A stretch of 64,000 bases of DNA from Tepidaquicella sp964564635 (GTDB lineage: Bacteria > Bacteroidota > Ignavibacteria > Tepidaquicellales > Tepidaquicellaceae), in contig CAZMAR010000003.1 of NCBI GenBank assembly GCA_964564635.1, forward strand, positions 124,001 to 188,000, written 5' to 3'. Below, piece by piece: positions 1-9,483 of the stretch; the first letter of the stretch is position 1; every line of letters starts with the position of its first letter. A model generated the notes under the pieces. The model ran no database searches. It was not told where the DNA came from and was given only the letters and a program-made list of their open reading frames with translations. The position numbers and the translations under genes were made by a program.

Positions 1-1098
1 CTCATTATAAGCAAAAGATACATTTCGGAATTCTACATTACCCATTATAGTATCAATTGTTTCAGGATTCTCAACGTTTTTTATATCAGATTTAGTATCA
101 AGCAACTCAAAAATTCTTTCACTTGATGCCATTGCAGTTTGCAGAATGTTATATTTCTCTGCAAGGTCTCTTATTGGTCTGAAAAACATTTCTATATATT
201 GAATAAACGAAATGAGAACCCCCACAGAAATAGATTTCTGTATAACCTGTCCTCCACCATACCAGATAACCAGTGCAACCGATGTGGCACCAATTAATTC
301 AACAACAGGAAAAAAGACGGCATAATATCTAATCCCTCTTTTGTTTTGTTCAGTATGCGCTCTGTTTATTCTTTCAAATTCCTCAATTGTATCTTTTTCT
401 TTTACAAAAAGTTGTACCACCGAAATACCTGAAATATGTTCCTGTATGTATGAATTCATTTTAGCAACTAAAATCCTGATTTTCCTGTAAGAGTCTCTTG
501 CTTTTCTTCTAAAAACTGAGGTAGCATATATAAGCAGTGGCAATACTGTCATAGTCACAAGAGTTAATGTTGTATCAAGGGAAAACATAAAATATAAAAT
601 CCATACAATCGTCAAAATATCACCAATAGCATTAACAAGCCCTGAGGAAAAAACTTCATAGAGAACATCAATATCATTTGTAACTCTCGTGACAATTCTT
701 CCAATTGGGGTATTATCAAAATATTTTAAATTTAAATTTATAATATGTGAATATAATTTTTTTCTTAAATCGAAAACAATCTTTTGTCCAATCCAGCTTG
801 TTAAATAAGCATTAAGATATTGAAAACCTGCCTGAATGAAAAGTGTCCCCAGTAAAATTAATACAATTATATTCAATCCATGAATATCACCATTTGCTAT
901 TTTATCATCAATTGCAATTGGTGTCAATCTTGGTCTTACAGCCGATAAAGCGGAAATTGCAATTGTCAGAATCGTCGCAAGAAATATAAAAAAGATGTAA
1001 GGTTTGGCAAACGATAATAATCTTTTTAACAGATGGTAATCAACCTGCTTGCCTAATAAATCTTCTTCCTGTAATTTTTTATATTTCTTCTTCGTCAA
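1..1098 (-). CDS. ABC exporter subunit, membrane-domain part (partial, runs off the left edge)
   Basis: The visible 366 residues form the six-helix exporter membrane domain of a fused ABC half-transporter; the nucleotide-binding domain lies beyond position 1. Recognisable features are an early LLSFAKPYIF helix entry, the coupling region around YFDNTPIGRIVTRVTND, and the QLFVKEKDTIEEF segment seen in MdlB/SmdB-like half-transporters. No ATG fits the reading frame. A TTG at 1096-1098, seven bases after the stop of the upstream gene, gives a protein starting MTKKKYKKL. The preceding gene is the other half of the exporter with a degenerate ATPase site, so this subunit should carry the catalytic glutamate in the missing part. 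Substrate is unknown; lipids, drugs or peptides are possible. Confidence 0.85.
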   Translation of the reverse strand, partial: MTKKKYKKLQEEDLLGKQVDYHLLKRLLSFAKPYIFFIFLATILTIAISALSAVRPRLTPIAIDDKIANGDIHGLNIIVLILLGTLFIQAGFQYLNAYLTSWIGQKIVFDLRKKLYSHIINLNLKYFDNTPIGRIVTRVTNDIDVLYEVFSSGLVNAIGDILTIVWILYFMFSLDTTLTLVTMTVLPLLIYATSVFRRKARDSYRKIRILVAKMNSYIQEHISGISVVQLFVKEKDTIEEFERINRAHTEQNKRGIRYYAVFFPVVELIGATSVALVIWYGGGQVIQKSISVGVLISFIQYIEMFFRPIRDLAEKYNILQTAMASSERIFELLDTKSDIKNVENPETIDTIMGNVEFRNVSFAYNE

Positions 1099-1102
1099 AT
1101 TC

Positions 1103-2845
1103 TTAAATTTCTTTTAATTCCTGTTCTATAATTTGTTTCATATATAATCTGTAATATATTCCTTTTTGCTGATACAATTCGTTATGAGTTCCCTGTTCAG
1201 CAATTTGACTATTATCAATAACAATGATTTTATCACAATTCATTATAGTAGCCGTTCTATGAGAAACAATAATTGTTGTTCGGTTTTTCATAAATTCTTT
1301 CAGGTTCCTTAAAATTTCTTCTTCTGTTGCTGTATCAACTGACGATAGGGAATCATCAAGAATAAGTATATTTGGATTTTTATATATAGCTCTCGCAATA
1401 GCGGTTCTTTGCTTTTGACCACCTGATAGAGTAATTCCCCGTTCTCCAATCTTCGTAAAAAACTTTTCAGGAAAAGATTCAACATCTTTTTGCAATCCAG
1501 AAATAATCGAAGAATTTATAAGTAGTTTTTCATCTATTTTCCCTGTTGAATATGCAATGTTATTTGCTATTGTATCTGAAAACAAAAAAGATTCCTGCGG
1601 AACCACACCAATTTTTTTTCTTAAAACTGAAAGTGGAATTTTATTAATATTAATTCCATCTATTAATATTTCTCCTTCGTTAATTTCATATAGTCTTGTA
1701 ATTAAATTAATAAGTGTAGTTTTCCCACATCCAGTAAAGCCAATAATTCCAAGAGAAGTCCCCTGAGGTATAGAAAGATTAATATTTTTCAAAATATAAT
1801 TTTCTGTTCCGGGATACTTGAAAGATACATTTTTAAACTCTATCGCTCCTTTTAAATCTAAATCTTGTTGTTTAATATCATTTAATTTTATTGCATGTTG
1901 CAAGTCCATAATATCAGATAGTCGTTCCATAGAAGGAATAGCTCTCTGAACCAAATTCGTAACCCAACCAAAAGCAATCATAGGCCAGGTAAGTTGATTC
2001 AAATAAACAACAAATGCAGCAATATTACCAACTGTGAAATTATTCTGAATCACACCAAGCCCGCCGAAATAAATTACAAGTATAACCGATAGACCGGTAA
2101 AAAGAAACATCATTGGGAAAGAGTAAGATTGTATTCTGGCAAGAGAGAGGTTCTTTTTTTGATAATCCTCAGCAATCCTGTTGAATTCTTTTATTTCAAA
2201 TAATTCTCTTACATAAGATTTTATTACTCTAATACCTGAGAAATTTTCCTGAGCCTTAGTAGACATCGTAGAAAACGCTTCCTGTACAACTAAAGATCTT
2301 TTATATGTAATTTTCATTACTTTATATACAAAAAGAGATATAAAAAGCAGAGGAATTAAAGCAATAATAGTTATTTTCAAATTAATACTAACTAAAATGC
2401 TAAAAATTATAACAGTTCTGAAAAAAGTTTGTACAGAATACATTATTCCCGGACCAAGTAAATTTCTAACATTATTAATATCATTATTGGCTCTTGCCAT
2501 AATGTCACCAGTAGAAAACCTATCAAAAAAACTTTTCGGTAAAAACTGTAAATGCGAGAAGAAGTCATTTCTTAAATCATTCTCAACTTCCCGTGATACA
2601 ACTATTATTGTTTGCCTTGTAAAAAATAAAAACACCCCACTGAGAATTACTAAACCCAACCCTGCAAGAACATAAACAAATAGTGAATAATGAAAATAAC
2701 TTTTGGATATATCATCAATAGCATAGCTTATAATCAAAGGATATGAACTCTGACATATTATACTGATAAAAATAAAAACGAAACCTAAAATAAGTTTTTT
2801 CTTATAGACTCTTAAATATTTTAATAAAGGCTTTAACTTTTTCAT
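1103..2845 (-). CDS. ABC exporter half-transporter with degenerate Walker B (heterodimer partner)
   Basis: This 580-residue inner-membrane protein has an N-terminal six-helix transmembrane domain (about 15-320) and a C-terminal ATPase domain. Walker A GFTGCGKTT is at 369-377, the signature LSGGQ at 473-477, Walker B ILILDD at 493-498, and the H-loop histidine at 529. The residue after the Walker B aspartate is Asp rather than the catalytic Glu. In known heterodimeric exporters (MdlAB, BmrCD, TM287/288) one subunit carries exactly this change and forms the non-hydrolysing site. The other half follows after a few bases, so the two very probably work as one transporter. It is transcribed away from the gene at 2990. 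A TAnnTTTG-like box (TATTTTTG, 2894-2901, minus strand) lies upstream without a clear partner element. Confidence 0.92.
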   Translation of the reverse strand: MKKLKPLLKYLRVYKKKLILGFVFIFISIICQSSYPLIISYAIDDISKSYFHYSLFVYVLAGLGLVILSGVFLFFTRQTIIVVSREVENDLRNDFFSHLQFLPKSFFDRFSTGDIMARANNDINNVRNLLGPGIMYSVQTFFRTVIIFSILVSINLKITIIALIPLLFISLFVYKVMKITYKRSLVVQEAFSTMSTKAQENFSGIRVIKSYVRELFEIKEFNRIAEDYQKKNLSLARIQSYSFPMMFLFTGLSVILVIYFGGLGVIQNNFTVGNIAAFVVYLNQLTWPMIAFGWVTNLVQRAIPSMERLSDIMDLQHAIKLNDIKQQDLDLKGAIEFKNVSFKYPGTENYILKNINLSIPQGTSLGIIGFTGCGKTTLINLITRLYEINEGEILIDGININKIPLSVLRKKIGVVPQESFLFSDTIANNIAYSTGKIDEKLLINSSIISGLQKDVESFPEKFFTKIGERGITLSGGQKQRTAIARAIYKNPNILILDDSLSSVDTATEEEILRNLKEFMKNRTTIIVSHRTATIMNCDKIIVIDNSQIAEQGTHNELYQQKGIYYRLYMKQIIEQELKEI

Positions 2846-2989
2846 ATTTCTATTACTAAAATAATAATTTAATGATGTATTATATACTCAATACAAAAAT
2901 ACATTACTGAATTGTACTAATTTGAATTACTTTTATTTAATGAAATATGATTGAAAAAAATATATTTAATTAATATTTTAATACAATAT

Positions 2990-3520
2990 ATGACATTGAA
3001 AAGAGTAATATCCATACTGATTGTAAATCTTATAATATTTAACTCTTTAACTTATGTAGTAACATACCGACTGTTAAAAGGATATTTCAAAAATTTAATA
3101 ACTGAGAAAAAAGAATTTATAATTCCCGAAAGTGATTTAGAATTAATTATAATACAGAAATCAGAATTAAAAACATCAGTTACTTTTATAGAAGAAAATG
3201 AATTCATTTATGATAATAAATTATATGATGTTGTCAAAGAAACAGAAACAGAAAATGAAATATATTATTACTGTATATACGATCATAATGAAACTAAACT
3301 TGATCTTGCTTTCCTAAATTTTTTAAACTCAGAGAAAAATAAGCACTCAAAATACCTGAATATATTAGAAAGTTTACAAAATTTTTTTTCTGATGCACTA
3401 AACTGCATTAATGAAATTAAATTTTTCAATTCTGTTTCAATATATAACACAACCTTCATTCAAAGTAAGAAAATTTTTTACAAAGAAATTCCTTCCCCAC
3501 CTCCAAAAATCTTCTCATAG
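2990..3520 (+). CDS. small membrane-anchored protein of unknown function, paired with a TonB receptor
   Basis: I do not recognise a named family. The product has one hydrophobic N-terminal segment (about residues 5-25, ISILIVNLIIFNSLTYVV), then a mostly soluble, probably periplasmic region with an acidic, Tyr-rich middle and a C-terminal PSPPPKIFS tail. I chose the ATG at 2990 (176 residues) because it places the membrane anchor at the start; a TTG at 2951 in the same frame would add 13 residues. Small single-helix proteins of this layout recur next to TonB-dependent receptors in Bacteroidota. It lies 47 bases before the receptor and is probably co-transcribed, so a role in receptor function or metal handling is an inference from position only. 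Confidence 0.7.
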   Translation: MTLKRVISILIVNLIIFNSLTYVVTYRLLKGYFKNLITEKKEFIIPESDLELIIIQKSELKTSVTFIEENEFIYDNKLYDVVKETETENEIYYYCIYDHNETKLDLAFLNFLNSEKNKHSKYLNILESLQNFFSDALNCINEIKFFNSVSIYNTTFIQSKKIFYKEIPSPPPKIFS

Positions 3521-3567
3521 TTTTTCTAATTCAATAGACTATTTTTAAAAATCAAAATAATTCAACT

Positions 3568-5685
3568 ATGAAGAAGAAATATTTAATTTTAGTGATTCTT
3601 TTCATTTCAATGTTTTCATTTTCTGATATAGTACTTTGTCAAGAAGAAATTCTTGATACTTTATATCAAACAGAGGAAATAATAATTACTGGTACAAGAA
3701 CATTAAAGAAAATAATTGATATACCATATTCAGTTGAAAGATTAGACAAGAAAGAAGTGTTAATGAATAGAACAGTAGGTATAAATGATATATTTTATCT
3801 GGTCCCCGGAATATTTACACAGTCAAGATATGGAAACCACGATGTAAGAATTTCAATAAGAGGTTTCGGTAGCCGGTCAAATACTGGAATTAGAGGCGTA
3901 AGAATCTTACAGGATGATATTCCAGAATCTGAACCAGATGGACAAACAAGAATTGAAGCAATAGACTTTAACACCCTTGGAAGTATAGAAATAGTAAAAG
4001 GGAATTCTTCGTCTTTATATACAAACGCTCCTGGTGGGGTTGTTAACTTTAAATCAGATTTGTCTTTCCCAAAAACTTTTATTTCCACTCATAATGAATT
4101 CGGCTCTTATGATTTACGACAAAATGGAATAAAATTTGGTTATTTGAATAACGATTTCAGATTTTTACTTACTTATAGTTACAGAAACTATGAAGGTTAC
4201 AGAGAACACAGTCAAGAATATCAAAACATCTTTAATTCTGCTATCCAAACTTACCTGTTCAACAATTCCACTTTGTCAGTTTTTTTAAATACCGTCTTGG
4301 GTATTATCAAACTTCCCGGTTCATTGACAAAAGCACAATATGAAACTAACCCTGACATGGCAAATCCTCAAGATGTATCGAGAGACTCAAAACGAATTTC
4401 AAGAAAAGGAAGATTAGGGGTAAGGTTCAATACATTCTTCGGCAAATCAAACAATAATGAAATAGAATTAACAGGTTATGGTGCAATTAAAGATTTCGAT
4501 AGAACAGCGAAGACCTATAGAATATTTGCAAGGTATGGTATTGGCGGTTCATTTAGATACATAAATAGAAGTTTCTTTTTAGACAACAGATTCAATGAAT
4601 TTTCTTTTGGTGGAGATATGTATTATCAAACAGGACCTATCACAGAATATAATAACATAAATGGTAAAAAAGGAGATAATCTATTAGCTCAAACTGATGA
4701 AACAATTTCTAATGTTGGATTCTATGTTCAGAACCAGTTTTCTATATTAAAGGATAAACTCGATTTATTCCTGACAGGCAGGTACGACAAAGTTACATTT
4801 ATATCTAATGATTTGTTATTTGCCGCAAATAATGCAACAAGAACTTTTGAAAAATTTACTCCAAAAGTATCTCTTAACTTTAAAATTCTACCAAACATCG
4901 CTTTCTATACTTCTTATGGACTTGGTTTCGATACACCGGCAGGAAATGAACTTGATAACTATCCTTATTCATCAACATATCCCAAAGAACTTAACCCAGA
5001 TTTACAACCTCAGGAATCCAATAACTTTGAATTTGGCGTTAAAGGAAATGTTAAATATCCCAAAAATACTGTATTCACAAATATTGTCTTTGAACTAACC
5101 GTATATAACCTTTTAATAAAAAATGAAATTGTTCCTTTCGTTGTTGATAATCAGGTATACTACAGAAATGCAGCAAAGACAGATAGAAAGGGACTTGAGT
5201 TAGGCTTAAAAGCAGAAATAGTAAAAGGATTAAACTTTAGAACCGCATATACATATAATGATTTCAAATATGATGAATATATTGCAAGAACAATAATTGG
5301 TGATACACTAATTACAGATGTTAGATATGATGGTAATATTGTTCCTTCAGTTCCAAAACACAATTTTGTTGCAGAGTTACTTTATGATTATTATTTCAAT
5401 GAATATATTTCCGCTTATGCAAAAGTTAATTGGATGTATATAGATAAGATGTTCGTTAATGATGCAAATACTGAAAATGCAGAGGCATACTCACTTCTCA
5501 ATTCGATGATTGGTGCAGAATTCAACTACAAAGGATTCAGTGCTCTGCTTTCTTTCGGAATAAATAATATTCTTGATAAAAGGTATGTTGCATTTATAAA
5601 TATTAATGATGCAAATAAAAGATTCTACGAGGCAGGTCCACTGAGAAATTTCTTTGGCGGTATAAATCTTGGTTATAACTTTTAA
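3568..5685 (+). CDS. TonB-dependent outer-membrane receptor
   Basis: The 705-residue product starts with a signal peptide (about 1-25, ending VLCQ), followed by a plug domain (about 35-170) with typical elements: EEIIITGTRTLKK, the VPGIFTQSR segment, RISIRGFGSRS, LQDDIP, SIEIVKGNSS and APGGVVNFKSD. The rest is a long run of amphipathic beta strands ending in the aromatic NLGYNF expected of a 22-strand barrel. The PDGQT motif in the plug resembles FecA-like ferric-siderophore receptors, but there is no adjacent FecR/sigma pair and no CarboxypepD-like N-terminal extension. It likely imports an iron chelate or another scarce solute using TonB energy. A strong terminator follows 13 bases after the stop. 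Substrate is not determinable from sequence. Confidence 0.92.
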   Translation: MKKKYLILVILFISMFSFSDIVLCQEEILDTLYQTEEIIITGTRTLKKIIDIPYSVERLDKKEVLMNRTVGINDIFYLVPGIFTQSRYGNHDVRISIRGFGSRSNTGIRGVRILQDDIPESEPDGQTRIEAIDFNTLGSIEIVKGNSSSLYTNAPGGVVNFKSDLSFPKTFISTHNEFGSYDLRQNGIKFGYLNNDFRFLLTYSYRNYEGYREHSQEYQNIFNSAIQTYLFNNSTLSVFLNTVLGIIKLPGSLTKAQYETNPDMANPQDVSRDSKRISRKGRLGVRFNTFFGKSNNNEIELTGYGAIKDFDRTAKTYRIFARYGIGGSFRYINRSFFLDNRFNEFSFGGDMYYQTGPITEYNNINGKKGDNLLAQTDETISNVGFYVQNQFSILKDKLDLFLTGRYDKVTFISNDLLFAANNATRTFEKFTPKVSLNFKILPNIAFYTSYGLGFDTPAGNELDNYPYSSTYPKELNPDLQPQESNNFEFGVKGNVKYPKNTVFTNIVFELTVYNLLIKNEIVPFVVDNQVYYRNAAKTDRKGLELGLKAEIVKGLNFRTAYTYNDFKYDEYIARTIIGDTLITDVRYDGNIVPSVPKHNFVAELLYDYYFNEYISAYAKVNWMYIDKMFVNDANTENAEAYSLLNSMIGAEFNYKGFSALLSFGINNILDKRYVAFININDANKRFYEAGPLRNFFGGINLGYNF

Positions 5686-5697
5686 AATCACTATATT

Positions 5698-5739
5698 ATC
5701 AGGGCTAACCACAAGTTGGTTAGCCCTGATTCAATTTTT
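5698..5739 (+). terminator. Rho-independent terminator after the TonB receptor
   Basis: A perfect 13-base stem (5698-5710 with 5718-5730, core AGGGCTAACC) encloses a 7-base loop and is followed by TCAATTTTT. It is far more GC-rich than its surroundings and ends the receptor transcript just before the next gene begins at 5744, so the BNR protein probably needs its own promoter or read-through. Confidence 0.9.
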
Positions 5740-5743
5740 AAAT

Positions 5744-7363
5744 ATGAAAAGCATTGTACATATCGTAATCCTATTTTTAACCATCAACAGTTGTTTTGCA
5801 CAAAATTATTTTTATATAATCAGTGGAGTAGGACCAAATTTCAGAATATACCCTTCTTCTATTATGGCGCAATCAGAAACTGATATTGTGTGTCATCCAT
5901 TTAATCCGGATATAATGTTCGCAAGTGCTATAACAATAAATTCCTTAACAAGTTTCAAAAGCGAAGGTGTTTACATTACAACAAATGGTGGCTTAAATTG
6001 GTTTGGAAGTGATACATGTTATGGTAACCCAATTTTTAATCATGGCGGAGACCCCGGGCCTGCTATAGATAAAGATGGAAGATTTTTTCTTTCGCATATT
6101 GGTTCATTCATCTCAGGTATGTTCTGTCATTACTCTACCAATTTTGGAGTCAATTGGTCTAATGCATCTACAATAGCAAGCGGAGATATGGATAAGGGTG
6201 ATATTACAACTGATGTAGTCCCCACAAGTCCATTCTTTGGTAGAACTTATATATCATACATAGCATTCACACCACCATATAGAGTTTTTATGGCTTACAC
6301 AACAAATGGGGGTTTAAGTTGGATAACTGAAATACCAATAAATAATCCACCTCAAAGATGTCAGGGTTCTGATGTTAAAACTGATTTAAATGGAAATGTA
6401 TTTGTAACCTGGGCATCTACAATTCCGCTTTCCCCTTTTACCGAAGATTTTGCAGGATTTGCAAAATCCACAAATGGTGGAGTTAACTGGATTGTAAATG
6501 AAAATATATTTGATATGAATGGCATTCAAGGAATTCTACCTCAAAAGCGGAATATCAGAGTAAATGGTTTACCAAGAATCGATATTGATTTAACATCAGG
6601 TCCGAGAAGCGGATGGATTTATATTGTTACAACAGAAAAAAATCTCGCTCCTGCTGGTTCGGACCCTGATATAATATTACATCGTTCTACCGATGGAGGA
6701 AACACCTGGTCAAATGGAATAAGAGTAAATCAGGACCCTCTTAATAATGGAAAAATCCAATACTTCCCTGCAATAAGAGTAGATTATGAAGGGGGAATAA
6801 ATATCGTTTATTATGATGATAGAAGAACAGCCTCAGATTCGGCGGAGGTGTTTCTCTCACGTTCAACTGATGGTGGAAATACCTGGACTGATTACCCAAT
6901 AAGTGACCATAGATTTGCACCAAAACCAATTTCCGGTGGAGCAGTTGGCTATCAAGGGGATAATATTGGTGTAACTTCTATAAATAATTTTCTCTGGCCA
7001 CTCTGGATGGACGATTTCTCTGGTATATATCAGGCATGGACTGTAAAAATTGATTTAAATTCTATAGGCATAAAGAAAATAAATAATTCAATACCAGGAA
7101 AATATGACTTATCTCAAAACTATCCAAATCCATTTAATTCACAAACAACAATTGAATTTTCTTTACCAGAAAATGATTTTATAACTATAAAAATTTTTGA
7201 TTTGCTTGGTAAAGAAGTTTCAACTTTGATAAATCAATTATTAACTCCAGGAAAATATCAAATTCAATTTACCCCTGACAGAAATTTAACAAGCGGTATA
7301 TACTTTTACATTTTATATTCAAATAAAGTTATGATTACCAGATCATTGATACTGATAAAATAA
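5744..7363 (+). CDS. secreted BNR/Asp-box repeat protein with T9SS sorting domain
   Basis: I chose the ATG at 5744, which gives a clean signal peptide (MKSIVHIVILFLTINSCFA/Q); the frame is open further upstream into the terminator and receptor end, but that extension makes no sense as protein. Five Asp-box motifs of the form S/T-x-D/N-x-G-x-x-W are visible (TTNGGLNW, TTNGGLSW, STNGGVNW and STDGGNTW twice), indicating a sialidase-like beta-propeller. The last 75 or so residues are a type A T9SS sorting domain (LSQNYPNPFN, then a KIFDLLGKEV strand and a final RSLILIK). It should be exported across the outer membrane and attached or released. No sialidase catalytic site is evident, so an enzymatic role is not claimed. 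Its stop codon directly abuts the stop of the convergent gene. Confidence 0.88.
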   Translation: MKSIVHIVILFLTINSCFAQNYFYIISGVGPNFRIYPSSIMAQSETDIVCHPFNPDIMFASAITINSLTSFKSEGVYITTNGGLNWFGSDTCYGNPIFNHGGDPGPAIDKDGRFFLSHIGSFISGMFCHYSTNFGVNWSNASTIASGDMDKGDITTDVVPTSPFFGRTYISYIAFTPPYRVFMAYTTNGGLSWITEIPINNPPQRCQGSDVKTDLNGNVFVTWASTIPLSPFTEDFAGFAKSTNGGVNWIVNENIFDMNGIQGILPQKRNIRVNGLPRIDIDLTSGPRSGWIYIVTTEKNLAPAGSDPDIILHRSTDGGNTWSNGIRVNQDPLNNGKIQYFPAIRVDYEGGINIVYYDDRRTASDSAEVFLSRSTDGGNTWTDYPISDHRFAPKPISGGAVGYQGDNIGVTSINNFLWPLWMDDFSGIYQAWTVKIDLNSIGIKKINNSIPGKYDLSQNYPNPFNSQTTIEFSLPENDFITIKIFDLLGKEVSTLINQLLTPGKYQIQFTPDRNLTSGIYFYILYSNKVMITRSLILIK

Positions 7364-9469
7364 TTATGGTAAATTAAATTTCTTCCTCAAAAACCACTCT
7401 AAAGATAACAAAAGGATAACAATAATTATATAAACGGGATTATAATTTAAGTAGATATTTTTTATATATTGAAATGAGCCCTCTTCCTGTATTTCAAAAC
7501 TAAATAGATTTTTCAAATTATTTTCATCTAAGTTAGTTAAATTTTTTCCGCCGGTAAAATTAGATAATCTATTTAAGTAATCTTCTCTGGCTCTTGTCTC
7601 ATTATACTCAAAATTATTCTCGTTAATATAGAATCTGAAATAATCTTTTGCTTCAGGTATATCCATATTTTCAATATAAGCTTCAGCATAGTAATCCCCC
7701 ACTTTTTCCAATCTTAACCTTGCCTGAAAATTATAATCATCAATTTTAAATATATTAGGAAAAATATTTACATCACTATTATAAATATGCAAATTAATTT
7801 TATCTTCTGCTTTTTCATAAGATGGATTATACTTCACATTTATTATGGAATTCTCAAAACAAGAGAACTCATCTCTTAACGGATTAACGATAATTCTTTT
7901 TTGTTTTTCATAATCATATAAAGTTGATATTGAATTTACTAATATTGAATTAAATACAGGTTCGTAATTATAGTTAATTGAAGTTAATCGCCAGTGATTC
8001 AAGCCATAAGCACAAAAAGCAGCAGACTTATTTTTCTCAGTAAATGAAATTAAAAAAATGGGTGATGTTCCATTTGAAGTTGTTAAAAATATATCAGCGT
8101 CTGGATTCGGTGTTATAAAATCAGGTTTATAAAATAAAGATGGAAAATTTTCTATACCTTCAAAATTAAAAGCAAACTTTAGAATGTTATTTTTATTTAA
8201 AAATATTACAGGCTTAATTTTAATATTAATTTCACCACCACCAGAATTATTAATCTTAAATGGCAAATAGTTTTCAAAATATTTTAACTTTTCATAATCT
8301 ACATTTTGCATTGCAAAGAAGAAAATGGGAGTCTTATACTTATTAATTTCCTTTTCAATTTTATCTAACAAAAAACTTTGAGTTTCTTTTGTAGGAAATC
8401 CAAAGAAAATAATACAGGAATAGTCTCCTAACTCATTTAAGGCACCTTCATAAAAGTTTGAACCATCTTTTTGGGTTAGATAATCTGCTTTTATATTTTC
8501 AGTCTTTTGAATCTGGTTTTTTAAGAATGCGAAATCAGGAGAAGGGTTCCCGGCTAAAACCAAAATATTAAATTTATTGGGAATAAATTTAATAAAAAAA
8601 CTTCTATAATTATTTTTATTTGTAATTTCTATACTATCAGGTTCAATTTCAACTTTATATTTCTTAACAGTCTCAATATCACTTTTTACATTAAATATAA
8701 CATTATAATCAGACTTGTCATTAGATATTTTTTGATAATAATAATTTATTAGCTTGTCTTCTTCATAAAGATTTATTTTTATAGTTTTATCAATCTTATA
8801 TGCGGAAAAATTAACAACTATCGGGACTTCTGCAAAAATGTAAGAATATTTATTATAAAGAACCTCTTTTATGACTAAATCAGGTTTTTGTTCTGTTTCC
8901 CCTATTAAGAAGAAATTTATTTTAACATTTATTCCTGATGAACTTAATAGATCATATCCCTCATTTACAATTCCATCGGAAAAAATATTTATCGAACTTA
9001 TCTTATTATCTTTTTCATTATCTAAAATTTCTTTTATTGAAACATCAAGATTCGTTTTAAAATTGTCAATACTATCATATTTTATAAGTTCGATTTCATC
9101 TTTTGAAATTTTTTTCATCAATGATCTGGAAAATAAATAAATATCATATTTTCTATTATTTTTTTCCAGAACATTTATAAATTCTTTAACCTTTTCTTTA
9201 AGTATTGAATCTCTGCTTTGTATTTTTAATGAGAGAGAATTATCTATTAATATTAACTCAACATTATCTTTCTTTGATTGTTCAATAAATTTTATAACAG
9301 GAAATAAGAAAAGAAACATTATTAATAATAAAGAAAAAAATCTTAGAAAGATTAATAAATTTTTCTTGACTCCTGTTAATTTAACTTTTCTATAATGAAG
9401 AAAAGATAATATAAAAGAAAGGGGAAGTATTAATATTAATAATAGTATGCTGTAATATGTTTCAAACAC
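7364..9469 (-). CDS. vWA-like membrane protein with large extracytoplasmic region
   Basis: This 701-residue protein has two N-terminal membrane helices (about 5-25 and 36-60) and one near the C-terminus (about 673-692), the topology of Bacteroidota BatA-like or YfbK-like vWA membrane proteins. Right after the second helix comes LILIDNSLSL, with a DxSxS metal-binding motif at 76-80, and later INIFSDGIVNEG, the expected second metal loop of a von Willebrand A domain. The middle (about 300-420) contains an ILVLAGNPSPDF segment and looks like a glutamine-amidotransferase-like fold without an obvious catalytic triad. It is the last gene of a run that starts with three periplasmic chaperones, 14 bases after surA. 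Its exact function is unknown; cell-envelope assembly or stress is an inference. Confidence 0.75.
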   Translation of the reverse strand: MFETYYSILLLILILPLSFILSFLHYRKVKLTGVKKNLLIFLRFFSLLLIMFLFLFPVIKFIEQSKKDNVELILIDNSLSLKIQSRDSILKEKVKEFINVLEKNNRKYDIYLFSRSLMKKISKDEIELIKYDSIDNFKTNLDVSIKEILDNEKDNKISSINIFSDGIVNEGYDLLSSSGINVKINFFLIGETEQKPDLVIKEVLYNKYSYIFAEVPIVVNFSAYKIDKTIKINLYEEDKLINYYYQKISNDKSDYNVIFNVKSDIETVKKYKVEIEPDSIEITNKNNYRSFFIKFIPNKFNILVLAGNPSPDFAFLKNQIQKTENIKADYLTQKDGSNFYEGALNELGDYSCIIFFGFPTKETQSFLLDKIEKEINKYKTPIFFFAMQNVDYEKLKYFENYLPFKINNSGGGEINIKIKPVIFLNKNNILKFAFNFEGIENFPSLFYKPDFITPNPDADIFLTTSNGTSPIFLISFTEKNKSAAFCAYGLNHWRLTSINYNYEPVFNSILVNSISTLYDYEKQKRIIVNPLRDEFSCFENSIINVKYNPSYEKAEDKINLHIYNSDVNIFPNIFKIDDYNFQARLRLEKVGDYYAEAYIENMDIPEAKDYFRFYINENNFEYNETRAREDYLNRLSNFTGGKNLTNLDENNLKNLFSFEIQEEGSFQYIKNIYLNYNPVYIIIVILLLSLEWFLRKKFNLP

Positions 9470-9483
9470 AATTTTTTACAGCG

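Noticed and set aside
5669..5743. Upstream extension of the BNR protein into the receptor stop and terminator
   Set aside because: The added 25 residues are encoded by the terminator hairpin; the ATG at 5744 gives a proper signal peptide.
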